The notes under the pieces: generated by a model
Database searches by the model: none
The model's input: the letters and a program-made list of their open reading frames with translations, nothing else
What the model was told of the DNA's origin: nothing
Shown: positions 53,547 through 63,866 of the stretch, in pieces
Layout of the letters: every line of letters begins with the position of its first letter
Numbering within the stretch: the first letter of the stretch is position 1
Program-made: the position numbers and the translations under genes
NCBI GenBank assembly: GCA_037127315.1
Contig: JBBBDQ010001918.1
Coordinates: 5,254,501-5,318,500 of the forward strand
DNA from: Ascarosepion bandense
Lineage: Eukaryota; Mollusca; Cephalopoda; Sepiida; Sepiidae
Reading direction: 5' to 3'
Length of the DNA: 64,000 bases

Positions 53547-53548
<2 letters not shown>
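52762..53548 (-). mobile_element. RLE-type LINE, best C-terminal copy, minus strand
   Basis: Minus strand, starting with TEGFILAAQDQSLFTSNFQA at the ATT tract and running without a break through zinc-knuckle, RLE domain and stop, then the 3' UTR and TAA-type end. It lies in tandem, same orientation, with the copy at 52312-52735. Confidence 0.85.
52862..53482 (-). CDS. RLE endonuclease-domain fragment of R2-like LINE
   Basis: A 206-codon open frame, with coding sequence extending upstream to about 53548 without a start codon. Zinc-knuckle CRFCDKHQETIDHLISGC is followed by WYEHHPAPVTEIEDVTILWD and the nuclease core. At the first catalytic motif this copy reads RSD where others read RPD, so the conserved Pro is replaced by Ser. 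LLIDMACPADC supplies the second acidic residue. The C-terminus is VPVIVGALGMIKNGTK and NPSLRDVQKIVLLS. In R2 elements this region makes the target-site nick. There is no RT, so it is a fragment and not a host gene. Confidence 0.7.
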   Translation of the reverse strand: MHNNMDPKCRFCDKHQETIDHLISGCSVLAPDEYKNHHDRVGQYLHWTMCKHYGKSVNKHWYEHHPAPVTEIEDVTILWDCTIYTDRKIEANRSDIIVKNQKEKTCLLIDMACPADCNIAIKEFEKLSKYKDLEIEIEKMWKLKTRVVPVIVGALGMIKNGTKQHIERILGNPSLRDVQKIVLLSTAHTLRKTLCNARDDREDRKT

Positions 53549-53585
<37 letters not shown>

Positions 53586-53647
53586 TTGGAATCACTGATA
53601 ATATCTATCTATATAAGCCATGCTATCTGTACTTCACTTTTCTACAA

Positions 53648-53679
<32 letters not shown>

Positions 53680-53900
53680 CTAATTCAGTCTGTTCATATC
53701 TATCTCAGTTTATTCATACGTATCTATCTATCTATCTATCTATCTAATTCAGTCTATTCATATCTATCTCAGTTTATTCCTATCTATATATCTATTTACT
53801 TATCTTCATATTTATCTCAGTCTATTCATATCTATCTATCTATCTATCTATCTATATTTCTTCATGTCTATCTACCTATTTATCTATCTATGGATGCTTA
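53549..53900. repeat. (ATT)n and (TCTA)n compound array
   Basis: ATT runs at 53549-53584 and 53652-53676, then TCTA runs to about 53895 alternating with a CAGTCTATTCATATCTATCT-type segment. Similar in design to the 25170-25682 array but with a different spacer motif. Confidence 0.9.
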
Positions 53901-54039
53901 TGTGTGCAAAAAACAAGCATCAATAATAATAATGACTATTACTATTGAAAGAGTAAAAAAGAAAGAAAGAATGAATGTAGTCGCATGCAACATGGCCGAA
54001 AGAGTTTCTATTTTTCACTGATGCTATCACACGCGGCTT

Positions 54040-54533
54040 CTTGACAAAATACAGTGAAGAATCTGTAATGTGATTGATACCGACTTAGCTGACCGCCTGC
54101 AGTCACTCTCTCACCGGCGTGACATGGCTTCCCTGTGCCTCTTCTATAAATACTTTCATGGCTTCTGCTCTGATGAACTTAAATCACTGGTGCCCCCTAG
54201 GTGTGAGTTTGCACGAGATACTAGATTGGCAACTAGGTTCCACCCTTTTACAGTGAAACCGATGAAATGAAATGTAACCGTAATTTCTACTCCAATAGCT
54301 TCTTTTATCGCACTTCCTGCCTGTGGAATTCCCTTCCGCATGCTTGCTTCCCCGACGGCTATAAACTCCAGGAGTTTAAATGTAAGGTCAATAGACACCT
54401 CCTAACACACTAACCCTCCCATTCTCTCCAATTATCCACCTATGTACATCCTAACTCGTCTATCGCCCTGTGTAACCCCCTGCGCTGTAGTGGCAGTGGA
54501 ATACCTTGCTTGGGGTGACATGATTAAAAAAAA
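54040..54533 (+). mobile_element. APE-type LINE, 5'-truncated copy
   Basis: Begins NVIDTDLADRLQSLSHRRDM-like (frame 54070-54270: LCLFYKYFHGFCSDELKSLV) and runs to a decayed 3' end (GTGTAACCCCCTGCGCTGTA, CTTGCTTGGGGTGACATGAT) plus an A run. The C-terminus is out of frame after 54270. Confidence 0.8.
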
Positions 54534-54744
54534 ACGCAGTGACTCCTTGCGTTTTAGTGATCTTGGGGGAGGGTTATTAAAAGATTAACCAGCACCAAAA
54601 TAAAACTATGAATAGATCAGCTTAAATCAACTGAGGTTGTCATAAAACAGTAATACATTTTTAACAGCAAGGATTACCAATGATATATTAATTTGTATTT
54701 GTCGTGAATTAATTTGTATTTGTTGTGAGGAAGCGCACATAATA

Positions 54745-55345
54745 ATGAACAACAACATAATAATAATGAACAACAATAATAATAATGAACAACAATAATA
54801 ATAATGAACAACAACAATAATAATGAACAACAATAATAATAATGAACAACAACATAATAATAATGAACAACAATAATAATAATGAACAACAATAATAATA
54901 ATGAACAACAATAATAATAATGAACAACAATAATAATAATGAACAACAATAATAATAATAATGAACAACAATAATAATAATGAACAACAATAATAATAAT
55001 GAACAACAACATAATAATAATGAACAACAATAATAATAATGAACAACAATAATAATAATGAACAACAACATAATAATAATGAACAACAATAATAATAATG
55101 AACAACAATAATAATAATGAACAACAACATAATAATAATGAACAACAATAATAATAATGAACAACAATAATAATAATGAACAACAACATAATAATAATGA
55201 ACAACAATAATAATAATGAACAACAATAATAATAATGAACAACAACATAATAATAATGAACAACAATAATAATAATGAACAACAACATAATAATAATGAA
55301 CAACAATAATAATAATGAACAACAACATAATAATGAACAACAAAA
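54745..55345. repeat. Array of 18- and 20-bp trinucleotide-based units
   Basis: Units AATAATAATGAACAACAA with or without an extra CAT, giving about 32 copies in 600 bp. The CAT-bearing 20/21-bp units recur after every one to three plain 18-bp units, most often in a repeating pattern. Long minus-strand frames (up to 274 codons, His-Tyr and Leu repeats) are artefacts of the period being a multiple of three. Confidence 0.95.
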
Positions 55346-55600
55346 AAGATATGAAGATAGAAAAGTAGGTTATATTGAACGTAATATACAAACTTGAACG
55401 CAGGTTAGTAAATCCTGGAAGTCTTGAAGTGAAGTCGTGGAAATAGTACATCCGTGTAGATTATTCTAGTTTAGTAGAGCTCAGAGCTAGTCTGACTTCT
55501 GATACAGTAGTCTGTAGGTAAGTTCGGTATCTATCGGTAACTTATGTATCAGTTCCGGTACTCCGCGATAACTGTAACGAATCTCTACGAATACTCTCTA
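55346..55600. other. Unassigned
   Basis: Sequence between two tandem arrays. It contains TCTGTAGGTAAGTTCGGTAT and GATACAGTAGTCTGTAGG but no element I can name. Confidence 0.35.
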
Positions 55601-55607
55601 CTTCCAA

Positions 55608-56540
55608 CTGCAACGGTATTTAGTCACCTTCCCACTTAAGGCGAAATGTGACACAAGGTCTTTTTAATGTGGGTCTTCCCGGCCATATAGCTCGGCCAAA
55701 TATATCTATCTTTCCCCAGTCGTTACTCTAACCTTCTGCAGAACCAAGACTTGGTTAGTGCTCTCCAACCGAAGGCAGAGAGCTGACAGTCTCAACAGCA
55801 TCAGAGGCAAATGCCAACTGCAACGGTATTTACCCACCTTCCCACTTAAGGCAAGATGTGAAACAAGGTCTTTTTAATGTGTGTCTTCCCGGCCATATAG
55901 CCAGGCCAAAAATATCTGTCTATCTTTCCCCAGTCGTGATTCTACCCTTCGGCAGAACCACGACTGGGTTAGTGCTCGCTGCCCGAAGGCAGAGAGTGAT
56001 CTCCACTCGAAGGAATAGTGCTGACCGTGTCAATTGTAGCAAAGGCAAATGCCAACTGAATCGGTATTTACCAACCTTTCCACGCATGGTTAGATGTGAC
56101 ACAAGGTCATTTTATAGTGGGTCTTCCTGGCCATATAGCCGAGCCAAGAAGTGTCTGTCTATTATTTACAGAATCGTGGTGCTACCCTTCGGCGGAACCA
56201 CGACTGGGTTAGTGCTCTCTGCTCGGAAGCAGAGAGCGCTCTCTACCCAAAGTCAGAGAGCTGACAGTGTCATAGTAACAGCGGCAAATGCCGAGTGAAA
56301 CGGTATTTACCAACCTTCCCACGCAAAGTTAGATGTGACACAAGGTCATTTTATAGTGGGTCTTCCCGGCTATATAGCGGGGCCAAAAGATGTCTGTCTA
56401 TTTTTACCGAGTCGTGATTTTACCCTTCGGCGGAACCACGACTGGGTTAGTGCTCTCTGCTCGGAAGCAGAGAGCGTCCTCTACCCGAAGACAGGTAGCT
56501 GATAGTGTCATAGTAACAGCGGCAAATGCCGACTGCAACT
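55608..56540 (+). repeat. 238-bp tandem array, about four units
   Basis: ATGCCAACTG-type starts lie at 55811, 56049, 56288 and 56526 (periods 238, 239, 238), preceded by a shorter unit from about 55611. Each unit has GGTATTTACCCACCTTCCCA, TCTTCCCGGCCATATAGCC, CGGCAGAACCACGACTGGGT and a GCTCTCTGCCCGAAGGCAGA hairpin-like part. Less AT-rich than the surroundings. A 146-codon frame crosses the units but its content follows the repeat. Function and family unknown. Confidence 0.85.
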
Positions 56541-56805
56541 ACTGTTCTGTCTATGGCAGAAGTATATATATACTCAGTCGAGTTCATTATCATATACAAA
56601 AGGGAGATTCCCACAAGAGTATTAATATTGGTACAACTAGTAAATATCAATTCATTTAAAGAGACAAATTTCAAATGTTGGAGATTTCAGTGTATAAAAC
56701 AGGTTCTGTTAAGAGAATCTTTTCTGGAAGTAGAAGATATAATATTTTGATAGCATTTGATAATGGCACCGATAATATTGATAGTTTGCTTCGTCATTCA
56801 CTGAC
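56541..56805. other. No gene seen
   Basis: AT-rich, following on from the last partial unit of the 238-bp array. Confidence 0.4.
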
Positions 56806-56810
56806 AAAGT

Positions 56811-57108
56811 CAGTCAGTTAAGTGCCATACGTGAAACACGCTTGGGTGATCATGTCTCGAAAGAGACATGACTAACTGGGCACACGATTATCCCGCAGTA
56901 GGTTGCCATTGCTTTCTGCGGTAGACTGGTTGCCAGCCAAGGCCATAGAACACAATTATTTAACCCATAACGGGAAGGAAGAGACGGATTATTACCTTTC
57001 CTAAGGGTATTTGTGCCTAAGTGAATGCAATGAATTCAACTGGAATTCGAACTCGGCTCCCCTATTTCTCGTTCCGAGCTGATATCCACTGCACCACAAC
57101 GCACATTA
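56811..57108 (-). mobile_element. SINE-A, complete copy, minus strand
   Basis: All family blocks are present in reverse: CAGTTAAGTGCCATACGTGA, TCGAAAGAGACATGACTAAC, TGCGGTAGACTGGTTGCCAG, GGAATTCGAACTCGGC (box B), CGAGCTGATATCCACTGCAC (box A). The family body between CAATTATTTAACC and the tail is slightly shortened. Confidence 0.8.
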
Positions 57109-57135
57109 ACAAAGAAGCCTGCTTTATTCGAGTGA

Positions 57136-57438
57136 CTTTTTTTTTTAATCGTATCACCCCGAGCAAGGCGGTAACGCCACTGATGTGCAGGGGGCTACGT
57201 AATAGTGAAAAGATTGGAAAAGAGAAAGCCGGAAACCACATCCTAAACAGGGAACAAAAGATGAGACTCATAACCTGTTCAATAGACTTGGGTGGAGTGT
57301 GAACTGGGCGATAGATAGATCTATCTACTTTAATTGAAAAAAAAAAACGAAAAAAAAGTGAGAAGATTGGAAAAGAGAAAGCCGGAAACCACATCCTAAA
57401 CAGGGAACAAGGGATGAGCCTCTTAACCTGTTCTCTTC
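57136..57438 (-). mobile_element. LINE fusion derivative, 1.5 leader monomers
   Basis: Minus strand: a truncated leader monomer (57359-57438), a full one (57200-57340, GGAGTAGATAG-like end decayed to AAGTAGATAGATCTATC) and the LINE 3' end (CTACTACGTAGCCCCCTGCA type, 57140-57200), closing with an A run. It lacks the ATATCGGCTCGC tail motif. Confidence 0.75.
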
Positions 57439-57559
57439 CCTTTTTTAAAATAATATGGCTTGATTTTGGGCAAATGAAAAAGAAATGGATGCAAGAGAAG
57501 ATGAATGAATAATTGAACAAATGCTATACTTAGAAAAGAATATAAGACTGGCAAATTAC

Positions 57560-58180
57560 AAAAGAGTAGGTTGAATAAGAAAAAGAAAGACAGAAATATT
57601 TTTTAAAAATTCAATTACTTAATGAAAAGAAGGAAAATAACGAAAGATAGACCTAATCAATACAAATTTTCAATTAATAATATGAAAAAAAGGAAAAATA
57701 AAGAAAGAAATGAAAAAAATTCAGAAAAACCATTCAAGAAAGAAAAAGAAAGAAAATAAAAAAGAAAGTAAAAAACAAGGATATAACATTCCAGAAATAA
57801 AGAAAAACAAAAAGAAAGAAAGACATATTCAAGAAAAAACATCAGTTAGTAACGAGAATAAATTAAATAGATAAGAGAGAAAGAAAGAAAAAGAAAGAAA
57901 GAATGAAAGAAAGATATTTTCAAGACAAATTTCCATTTCGTATTGAGAAAGAAAGAAAGAAAGAAGGAAAGAAAGAAAAAAGAAGAAAGGAAAGAAAGAA
58001 ATGGAATAAAAAACCAGATAAAGGACATTCTAGAAAGAAAGAAAGACAAAAAGAAAGAAAGGAAGGAAGATAAAAAGAAAGAACGAATACATAGTGACGA
58101 CAAATGTTTAATTAGTATTGAGTAGAAAAAATTATAGAAAGTAAGAACGAAAGAAATATATTTTCAAGACAAATTTCCAA
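57560..58180. repeat. GAAA-rich polypurine region
   Basis: Degenerate GAAA/AAGAAAG sequence without a fixed period. TTTTCAAGACAAATTTCCA occurs at 57915 and 58160, so part of it is a short duplication. Minus-strand Phe-rich frames are artefacts. Confidence 0.8.
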
Positions 58181-58184
58181 TTTC

Positions 58185-58790
58185 TAAGTACCTAGGAAGT
58201 GTTCTAACAGGAGATGGAAAGTGCGACACGGAGATCCGAAGACGAATTGGCATGGCAAAGGACGCATTCCAGAAGATGAGATACTAACACACAGGAAAAT
58301 CTCAATAGAAACGAAGAAAAGAGTTCTAGACTGCTACGTGATGTCAGTTCTTCAATACGGCTGTGAATGCTGGACAATATCATCGAAAATGAGGACAAAA
58401 CTGGAAGCGGCCGAAATGTGGTTTTACAGAAGGATGCTGCGGATATCATGGACTGAGCATACAAGCAACGACGAAGTGCTAGAAAGAATGGCAACAAAAA
58501 GGAAATTGATGCTGAGAATCAGGAAAAGACAACTGAAGTTCCTGGGACATGCAAGTAGGAAGGAAAGCCTGGAGAACCTGATACTGACTGGACAGATAGA
58601 AGGAAGGAGAGACAGAGGAAGGCAGCGGATAACATATTTGCAGGGCCTGATCAGGTGGATGACGGAACGGGGGTTGCCAGGAGCAACAGGAGCAAACATA
58701 CTAAGAGCCACAAGGGATAGGGAGACGTGGAGAGCCATGATCGCCTACGTCCTGAAGGGACAGGGCACATAGAAGAAGAAGAAGAATGAG
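58185..58790 (+). mobile_element. RTE-like LINE, intact 3' terminal frame
   Basis: Open frame 58221-58772 (183 codons) follows a YLGSVLTGDGKCDTEIRRRI part in another phase. It reads KISIETKKRVLDCYVMSVLQ, YGCECWTISSKM, KLEAAEMWFYRRMLRISWTE, RQLKFLGHASRKESLENLIL and a stop after KGQGT. The end is CACATAGAAGAAGAAGAAGA. These are the thumb and C-terminal domain of RTE-type LINEs. 5' truncated; flanked by the GAAA tract. Confidence 0.8.
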
Positions 58791-59485
58791 TAGAAATGAG
58801 CAACAAAGAAATAAAACAAGGAGAGAGAGAGAGAGAGAAGGAGAGAGAGAAAAACATATAGGGTGTCAGAAGAAGGACATTCGAGACCTTCGTATTAAAA
58901 CTTGAATTGACGACAAAGGATAAACCAAAGAAAGAAAGACAGATAAAAATTAACTAAGTGTGCTAATTTGGCTATGTGTATTTCTGAATCTTACCGCTAC
59001 TAATTAACGATTTGGACGCCACCAGATGGCGTCACATGTCCCAGGCGGACATATCCTTTTTAGTTCCTATTTTTTATCCCTGAAGCAAATGCTGACTTCA
59101 ACTCAAAAATTTGGGGCGAGACTTAAGTATCGTTGATGGTAGCAAGTGTAAACACAAGGCACAACCATTTCACGACAAGGTTTATAAAGTGTTGAAAAAC
59201 ATGGACCAAGGGGCGTCTGTTTGTCATCTTTGAAACCAGTACAGCATCAGAAATACGATGCTTGTTGATAAAAAAAAAAAAAAAAAAAAAACAACGGATA
59301 AAATATTAAAATCCTTTATAAAGACACGACTCCAAGAAAGTAAGAAACAGGAGTAGAAAAACTGCTCTTTTCCTGTCACATATAGTCTCTCCACTTTTAC
59401 TGCTAATACAGTAAAGATGCCTTCCAAAAGCTAAGTAAATTATTAAGAAACAAGAAATTTCCGTTATTTCTCTATATTTCTGAGA
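58791..59485. other. No gene seen
   Basis: A GA run at 58819-58855 and an A run at 59271-59291. GGACGCCACCAGATGGCGTC at 59014 is a short perfect hairpin. No open frame of note. Confidence 0.4.
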
Positions 59486-59489
59486 TGAG

Positions 59490-59880
59490 TTAGTATTTAC
59501 AGTGTTTACATTATTTGGACTATTGTCCTCATCTTTTTTGCCATTTGTACAACGTTTCGGCCGTTGTTAAGGACACATGACCCAGTGGATATAGACGTTG
59601 GTTAATTCCTGCGACTTGATCCAAAGAGTTGTGAGTCCAATACTAGGCTACAGCAATGGGGAACAAGTAACTTACATAGTTAGAGGGAGATAAATCGTGA
59701 CTACCAGAAGAGGCACTACTACGCAAGGGATGAGAATGATATACCCCAGTAATTCTAATAAAGGGTTCAGTTCAAAATTCCTGAAGAAGGTCGGAGTGTA
59801 CAACGGCCGAAAGTCGTACAAATGGTAACATAGATGGGGAAAATAGTACGAATAATGTAAATAATGTAAATTTCCGTTAT
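59490..59880. repeat. Inverted-repeat element related to 13620-13770
   Basis: Arm 1 (about 59495-59600: ATTTGTACAACGTTTCGGCC) and arm 2 (about 59770-59875: CAACGGCCGAAAGTCGTACA) are inverted copies, with outer ends GTTTACATTATTTGGACTAT and AGTACGAATAATGTAAATAA. Non-coding, unknown class. Confidence 0.6.
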
Positions 59881-59934
59881 AATCAATTAAAGAAATTTGT
59901 ACAAGGAGCGATGTCACCATTTTAGAATTTTTCT

Positions 59935-60165
59935 AATTTGGCGCATACATGTTAATTGTTTTTGAGGTGAGATGGTCACATAAATTGTCTGACAGCCATC
60001 ACAATGTTCTCCTGCTTGTGTGGCATGGGGCAAAGTCCCGTTGCCAGAAATAGTGTCTTCTAGCAGCTACCCCCTTGACCCAGGACATCACTACCTTTTC
60101 ACGGCACTTGTTTTTTATTTTGTCGACTGCACAGTATAGGAGAGTGTTATGGGGAAACACATCTA
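59935..60165 (-). pseudogene. mariner-like transposase remnant
   Basis: Minus strand from 60075 downwards matches the plus-strand copy at 61820-61930: AGTGATGTCCTGGGTCAAGG, AACGGGACTTTGCCCCATGC (RDFAPCH in place of the usual QDSAPCH), ACAAGCAGGAGAACATTGTG. The end with CAAAATAAAAAACAAGTGCC matches 38110-38130 in reverse. Broken. Confidence 0.6.
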
Positions 60166-60470
60166 GTCCTCAGATAACGGACTCTCCCTCTTATATTAAT
60201 AAGAGTTAACAGGAAGCTAACTCGAGAAGTTCTTGGGAAGTTCATAGAAGTTCTTAGCTGTTCTAAAGAATTATTTAAAATTCTATTGGAGTTCAGCAGA
60301 ACTACTAGGCAGTTGATATTAGTCGGTAGTTAGCCGAATACTAAGGAGTCAGCTTTCAGCGGAAGATTACCAATTTCCTAAAGTTTTGGGTGCGTTAAGT
60401 CGATTAGCAAACGACATAGCACGATGTTAACCTTCAGTGGGAAAACTACTCCACAACAGATGCTTAAGTA
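60166..60470. other. No gene seen
   Basis: Unassigned. AGAAGTTCTTGGGAAGTTCA and neighbouring AGTTC repeats occur around 60220-60300. Confidence 0.35.
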
Positions 60471-60868
60471 ACATATTAAATAATTAATATATGTTATTAT
60501 ATATAACATATTTATAATATATATATACATTTATATGTAAAATATACAATATTATTTACATATAAAATATATTTTATATATATAAATAATATATTATATA
60601 TATAAAATATATTTATATATAATATATATTTATATATTAAATATATTTATATATAAATATTTATATTTATTTATATATTTTTATTTATAAATATATTTAT
60701 TTATATTTTTATTTATATATTTATATTTATTTATATATTTATATTTATAAATATATTTATATATAAAATATATATAAATAATATATTTAGATAATGATAT
60801 AATATATTTATATATAAAATATATAAGATATATTTATTATATATATTATATGAATTAATATTAATAAA
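60470..60868. repeat. Degenerate AT-only block
   Basis: Almost 400 bp of TATA/ATTT/ATAA permutations with very few G or C. It abuts the start of the LINE derivative that follows. Confidence 0.85.
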
Positions 60869-61497
60869 TAATTGGAGTAGATAGACTAAACTATTGCCCG
60901 GTTCACACTCCACCCACATCTACTGAACAGGTGAAGAGGCTCATCCCTCGTTTCCTGTTTAGGATGCGGTTTCCGGTTTTCTCTTTTCCAATCTTCTCAC
61001 TTTGTTTTTTTTTTTTTCCATTGGAGTAGATAGACTAAACTATCGCCCGGTTTGAAACTCCACCCACATCTATTGAACAGGTGAAGGGGCTCATCCCTTG
61101 TTTCCTGTTTAGGATGCGGTTTCCGGTTTTCTCTTTTCCAATCTTCTCACTTTTTTTTCATTTGGAGTAGATAGACTAAACTTTCGCCCGGTTCACACTC
61201 CACCCACATCTATTGAACAGGTGAAGGGGCTCATCCATTGTTTCCTGTTTAGGATACGGTTTCCGGTTTTCTCTTTTCCAATCTTCTTAATTTTTTTTTT
61301 CAATTGGAGTAGATAGACTAAACTATCGCCCGGTTCACACTCCACCCACATCTATTGAACAGGTGAAGAGGCTCATCCATTGTTTCCTGTTTAGGATGCG
61401 GTTTCCGGTTTTCTTTTTTCTAATCTTCTCACTCTTATGTAGCCCCGTGCACATCAGTGGCGTTATCGCCTTGCTTGGGGTTATATGATTAAAAAAA
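60869..61497 (+). mobile_element. LINE fusion derivative with four leader monomers
   Basis: Four tandem leader monomers start at 60871, 61020, 61161 and 61303 (periods 149, 141, 142 bp), each with ATTGGAGTAGATAGACT, a CCCGGTT region, TGTTTCCTGTTTAGGATGCG and a T-rich end. The LINE 3' end follows (CTTATGTAGCCCCGTGCACA, CCTTGCTTGGGGTTATATGA) and an A run. No coding sequence from the parent remains. Confidence 0.85.
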
Positions 61498-61708
61498 ATG
61501 ATATTATAAAATATTATTTACAGAGGGTTAAGTTGGTCACGTCTGTGAGAAAAAGAGCCCTATGACGTATTCCACTCTGCTAGAAATGTGGATACAGCAT
61601 GCTGCATTCGCGTCGGAAGTTCCAATTCGAACATTTCAGAGTGTTTGGGATTTATTCTGAGGAGAGTGCAGAGGTTTTATAAAGATTTGCCTGATATATG
61701 TAGCTAAC

Positions 61709-62092
61709 ATTATGTTGTTTGTAGTGATCACTAGTGATGGCGTCATTATGCCTCCGTTCATTTCCTCACGGGGCCTCAGACTCAACACGGAGGCTTAATT
61801 AAAGTGCCTTGAACAGGTAGTGATGCACTGGGTCAAGAGAGTTGCTGCTAGAATGCACAATTTCTGGCAAGAGGACTTTGCCCCATGCCTCACAAGAAGG
61901 AGAACATTGCGATGGCTGCCAGACAATTTCTCTGACCATATCACCTCTTACATCTGGCTACCTAACTCCCCAGACTGCAACCCCTTGATGTGTGGGGCGC
62001 AATTGGGCGAGAGACCAACTAAATTCCTTGTGACACCTTGTGATTTTATTGAATCAATTTACTCTTTAATATCTCAAGATACATTTGTGTAG
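61709..62092 (+). pseudogene. mariner-like transposase, catalytic-domain fragment
   Basis: The fragment begins VITSDGVIMPPF (a conserved block with Asp), continues with LEQVVMHWVKRVAARM, FWQEDFAPCLTRRRTLRWLP (second catalytic Asp block) and IWLPNSPDCNPL (third block), then frameshifts. A stop at codon EA* before LKCLEQ breaks the start. These blocks are typical of the IS630/Tc1/mariner superfamily. Related remnants at 37563-38110 and 59935-60165 show that the family was active here. Confidence 0.7.
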
Positions 62093-62550
62093 TTTTGGGG
62101 ATATATATATCGTGAAACGAGATGTCAGTATCATTTTCGTTTTTGCGTAATTTAGACAATTTATCCATCGCACGTATAATATCCATCCTCCAATACGCGG
62201 AGAATGTTGGACAATTTTATTGAATCAATTTACTCGTTAATATCACAAGATATATTTGTGTAGTTTTGGGGACATATATCGTGAAACGAGATGTCAGTGT
62301 CATTTTCTTTTTTCGTAATTTAGACAATTTATCCATCGCACACGTAATATCGATCCTCCAATACGCGGAGAATGTTGGACAATTTTATTGAATCAATTTA
62401 CTCGTTAATATCACAAGATATATTTGTGTAGTTTTGGGGACATATATCGTGAAACGAGATGTCAGTGTCATTTTCTTTTTTTCGTAATTTAGACAATTTA
62501 TCCATCGCACTCGTAATATCGATCCTCCAATACGCGGAGAATGTTGGACA
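62042..62550. repeat. Tandem triplication next to the transposase
   Basis: Units starting ATTTTATTGAATCAATTTAC at about 62042, 62213 and 62381, period 168-170 bp, with GTGAAACGAGATGTCAGT and CTCCAATACGCGGAGAATGT in each. Units 2 and 3 are almost identical; unit 1 overlaps the end of the transposase fragment. Confidence 0.85.
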
Positions 62551-63785
62551 ATTTTATGCCATGGACAGAAAATGTCAGTAAATATGATGTTTTAAAGAAG
62601 ATTTATATAAAACAGCGCTTATGCTTATTGTTGTGACAAATCTTAACGCAAATATTCGTCGCTAATTTGTTGTAGAGGCTTTTTGGCGAAACTTCGTCGC
62701 TAAGTTGTATGACCGGTTTGACCGGAGGTAAGACACAGAAAACAGAAGGTAGATTTAAAACATTGTATGTGTATAACAAAAATATATATACAAAGTCAGT
62801 ATTAGAGATGAGTAAATAGAAATAAGTATGTCCGAACGGTACTCGTACGCTGCTTATTGCCTGACTGGTAGCTGGCTTTAATTGCGTACTAGCTATAATT
62901 TCTATTTGCCTTTAGCTGCCTTCGGATATCTGTATCGCACTTTCAGTCTCGCAGGTAATAAAGTAAGAGGAAGAGTCCATTCCTCGTTGGAGAGCACCAT
63001 AACACTTATTATCAGAAAGGACACAAAATTAAGAGATAATCTCTAGGATGCATAACAAGGAAAGAGCGCCCGGAGAATGTGACACTCACAAGATATATAG
63101 AAGTCTAGTGCGACAGAACAAAGTAGTGATAAATATTCCTAAAGAGTTTGTGTAATTGGATGGCAAAAGAATAAGATACCGTGAAGAAAAAGTAGCATCC
63201 ACACCCTGAGGTCACACGTCACATAAAAGGAGATGAACCAACGTGTTTATATGAAATATTCAATAAATAGGTTTAACAAACTTATGTAGTATAGATCGCA
63301 TTGTTAGAATAAGAAATAAACAAGGACTTTTTCAGCGCGATGTTAATGTTTTCAGGGCAACACGGGGGTTTATATACTGTAATTCATGTTGGTTTTTTTT
63401 AGCACGTTTATTACCTTTTTTCTTGCTTATAAAATTCAATGAGAAGTATAAAATCGAATTCAGGGATACTCGTTCTGCTAAGGCGTACCTTTTCATTGAT
63501 AATAACGAAAGTGTTTAATTTATACATTGGTCCAACTACAACAACACTTTCACGTAAATTAATATATTATTTGTCATATCACCCAATGTAGCCTCCATAA
63601 AAAGCTCATATCAACCAATATAGCCTACATATCTTTGCCAATATTAGGTAGATAGAAAGTTGTTTTGCTCCTGCTTTTTTATTCGTTTTTTATGGGAGAA
63701 ATTTAATGCGTGATCGTAGCACCAGGTGTAAGCAATAACACAAGTATAAAATGTTATTGTAAACATAGTATAAACGAAGTTTAGG
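62551..63785. other. No gene seen
   Basis: AT-rich, with no recognised element. No open frame over about 60 codons. Confidence 0.4.
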
Positions 63786-63866
63786 TGGGATAACAAAGAC
63801 AGGAGGACGTGGAAGTTTATGATCGCCTATGTCTGGAAAGGAGATCGCACATAGAAGAAGAGGAAA
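63786..63866 (+). mobile_element. RTE-like LINE, extreme 3' end
   Basis: GGACGTGGAAGTTTATGATC and GCCTATGTCTGGAAAGGAGA then CACATAGAAGAAGAGG match the last 75 bp of the RTE-like element at 58185-58790. Severely 5' truncated. Confidence 0.7.

Noticed and set aside
54627..55451. 274-codon minus-strand open frame and two overlapping long frames
   Set aside because: They exist only because the array has units divisible by three and no stop codons in these phases. The product is a Leu/Ile/Tyr/His repeat.
55858..56659. Open frames across the 238-bp array as a repeat protein
   Set aside because: Frames simply follow repeat units, there is no start context, and stops occur in equivalent positions of other units.
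55346..56805. LTR retrotransposon
   Set aside because: I found no paired long terminal repeats, primer-binding site, polypurine tract or gag/pol motif.
58221..58772. Host gene of 183 codons
   Set aside because: Related sequences at 38802 and 41035 plus the GAA-type tail identify it as the end of an RTE-like LINE.
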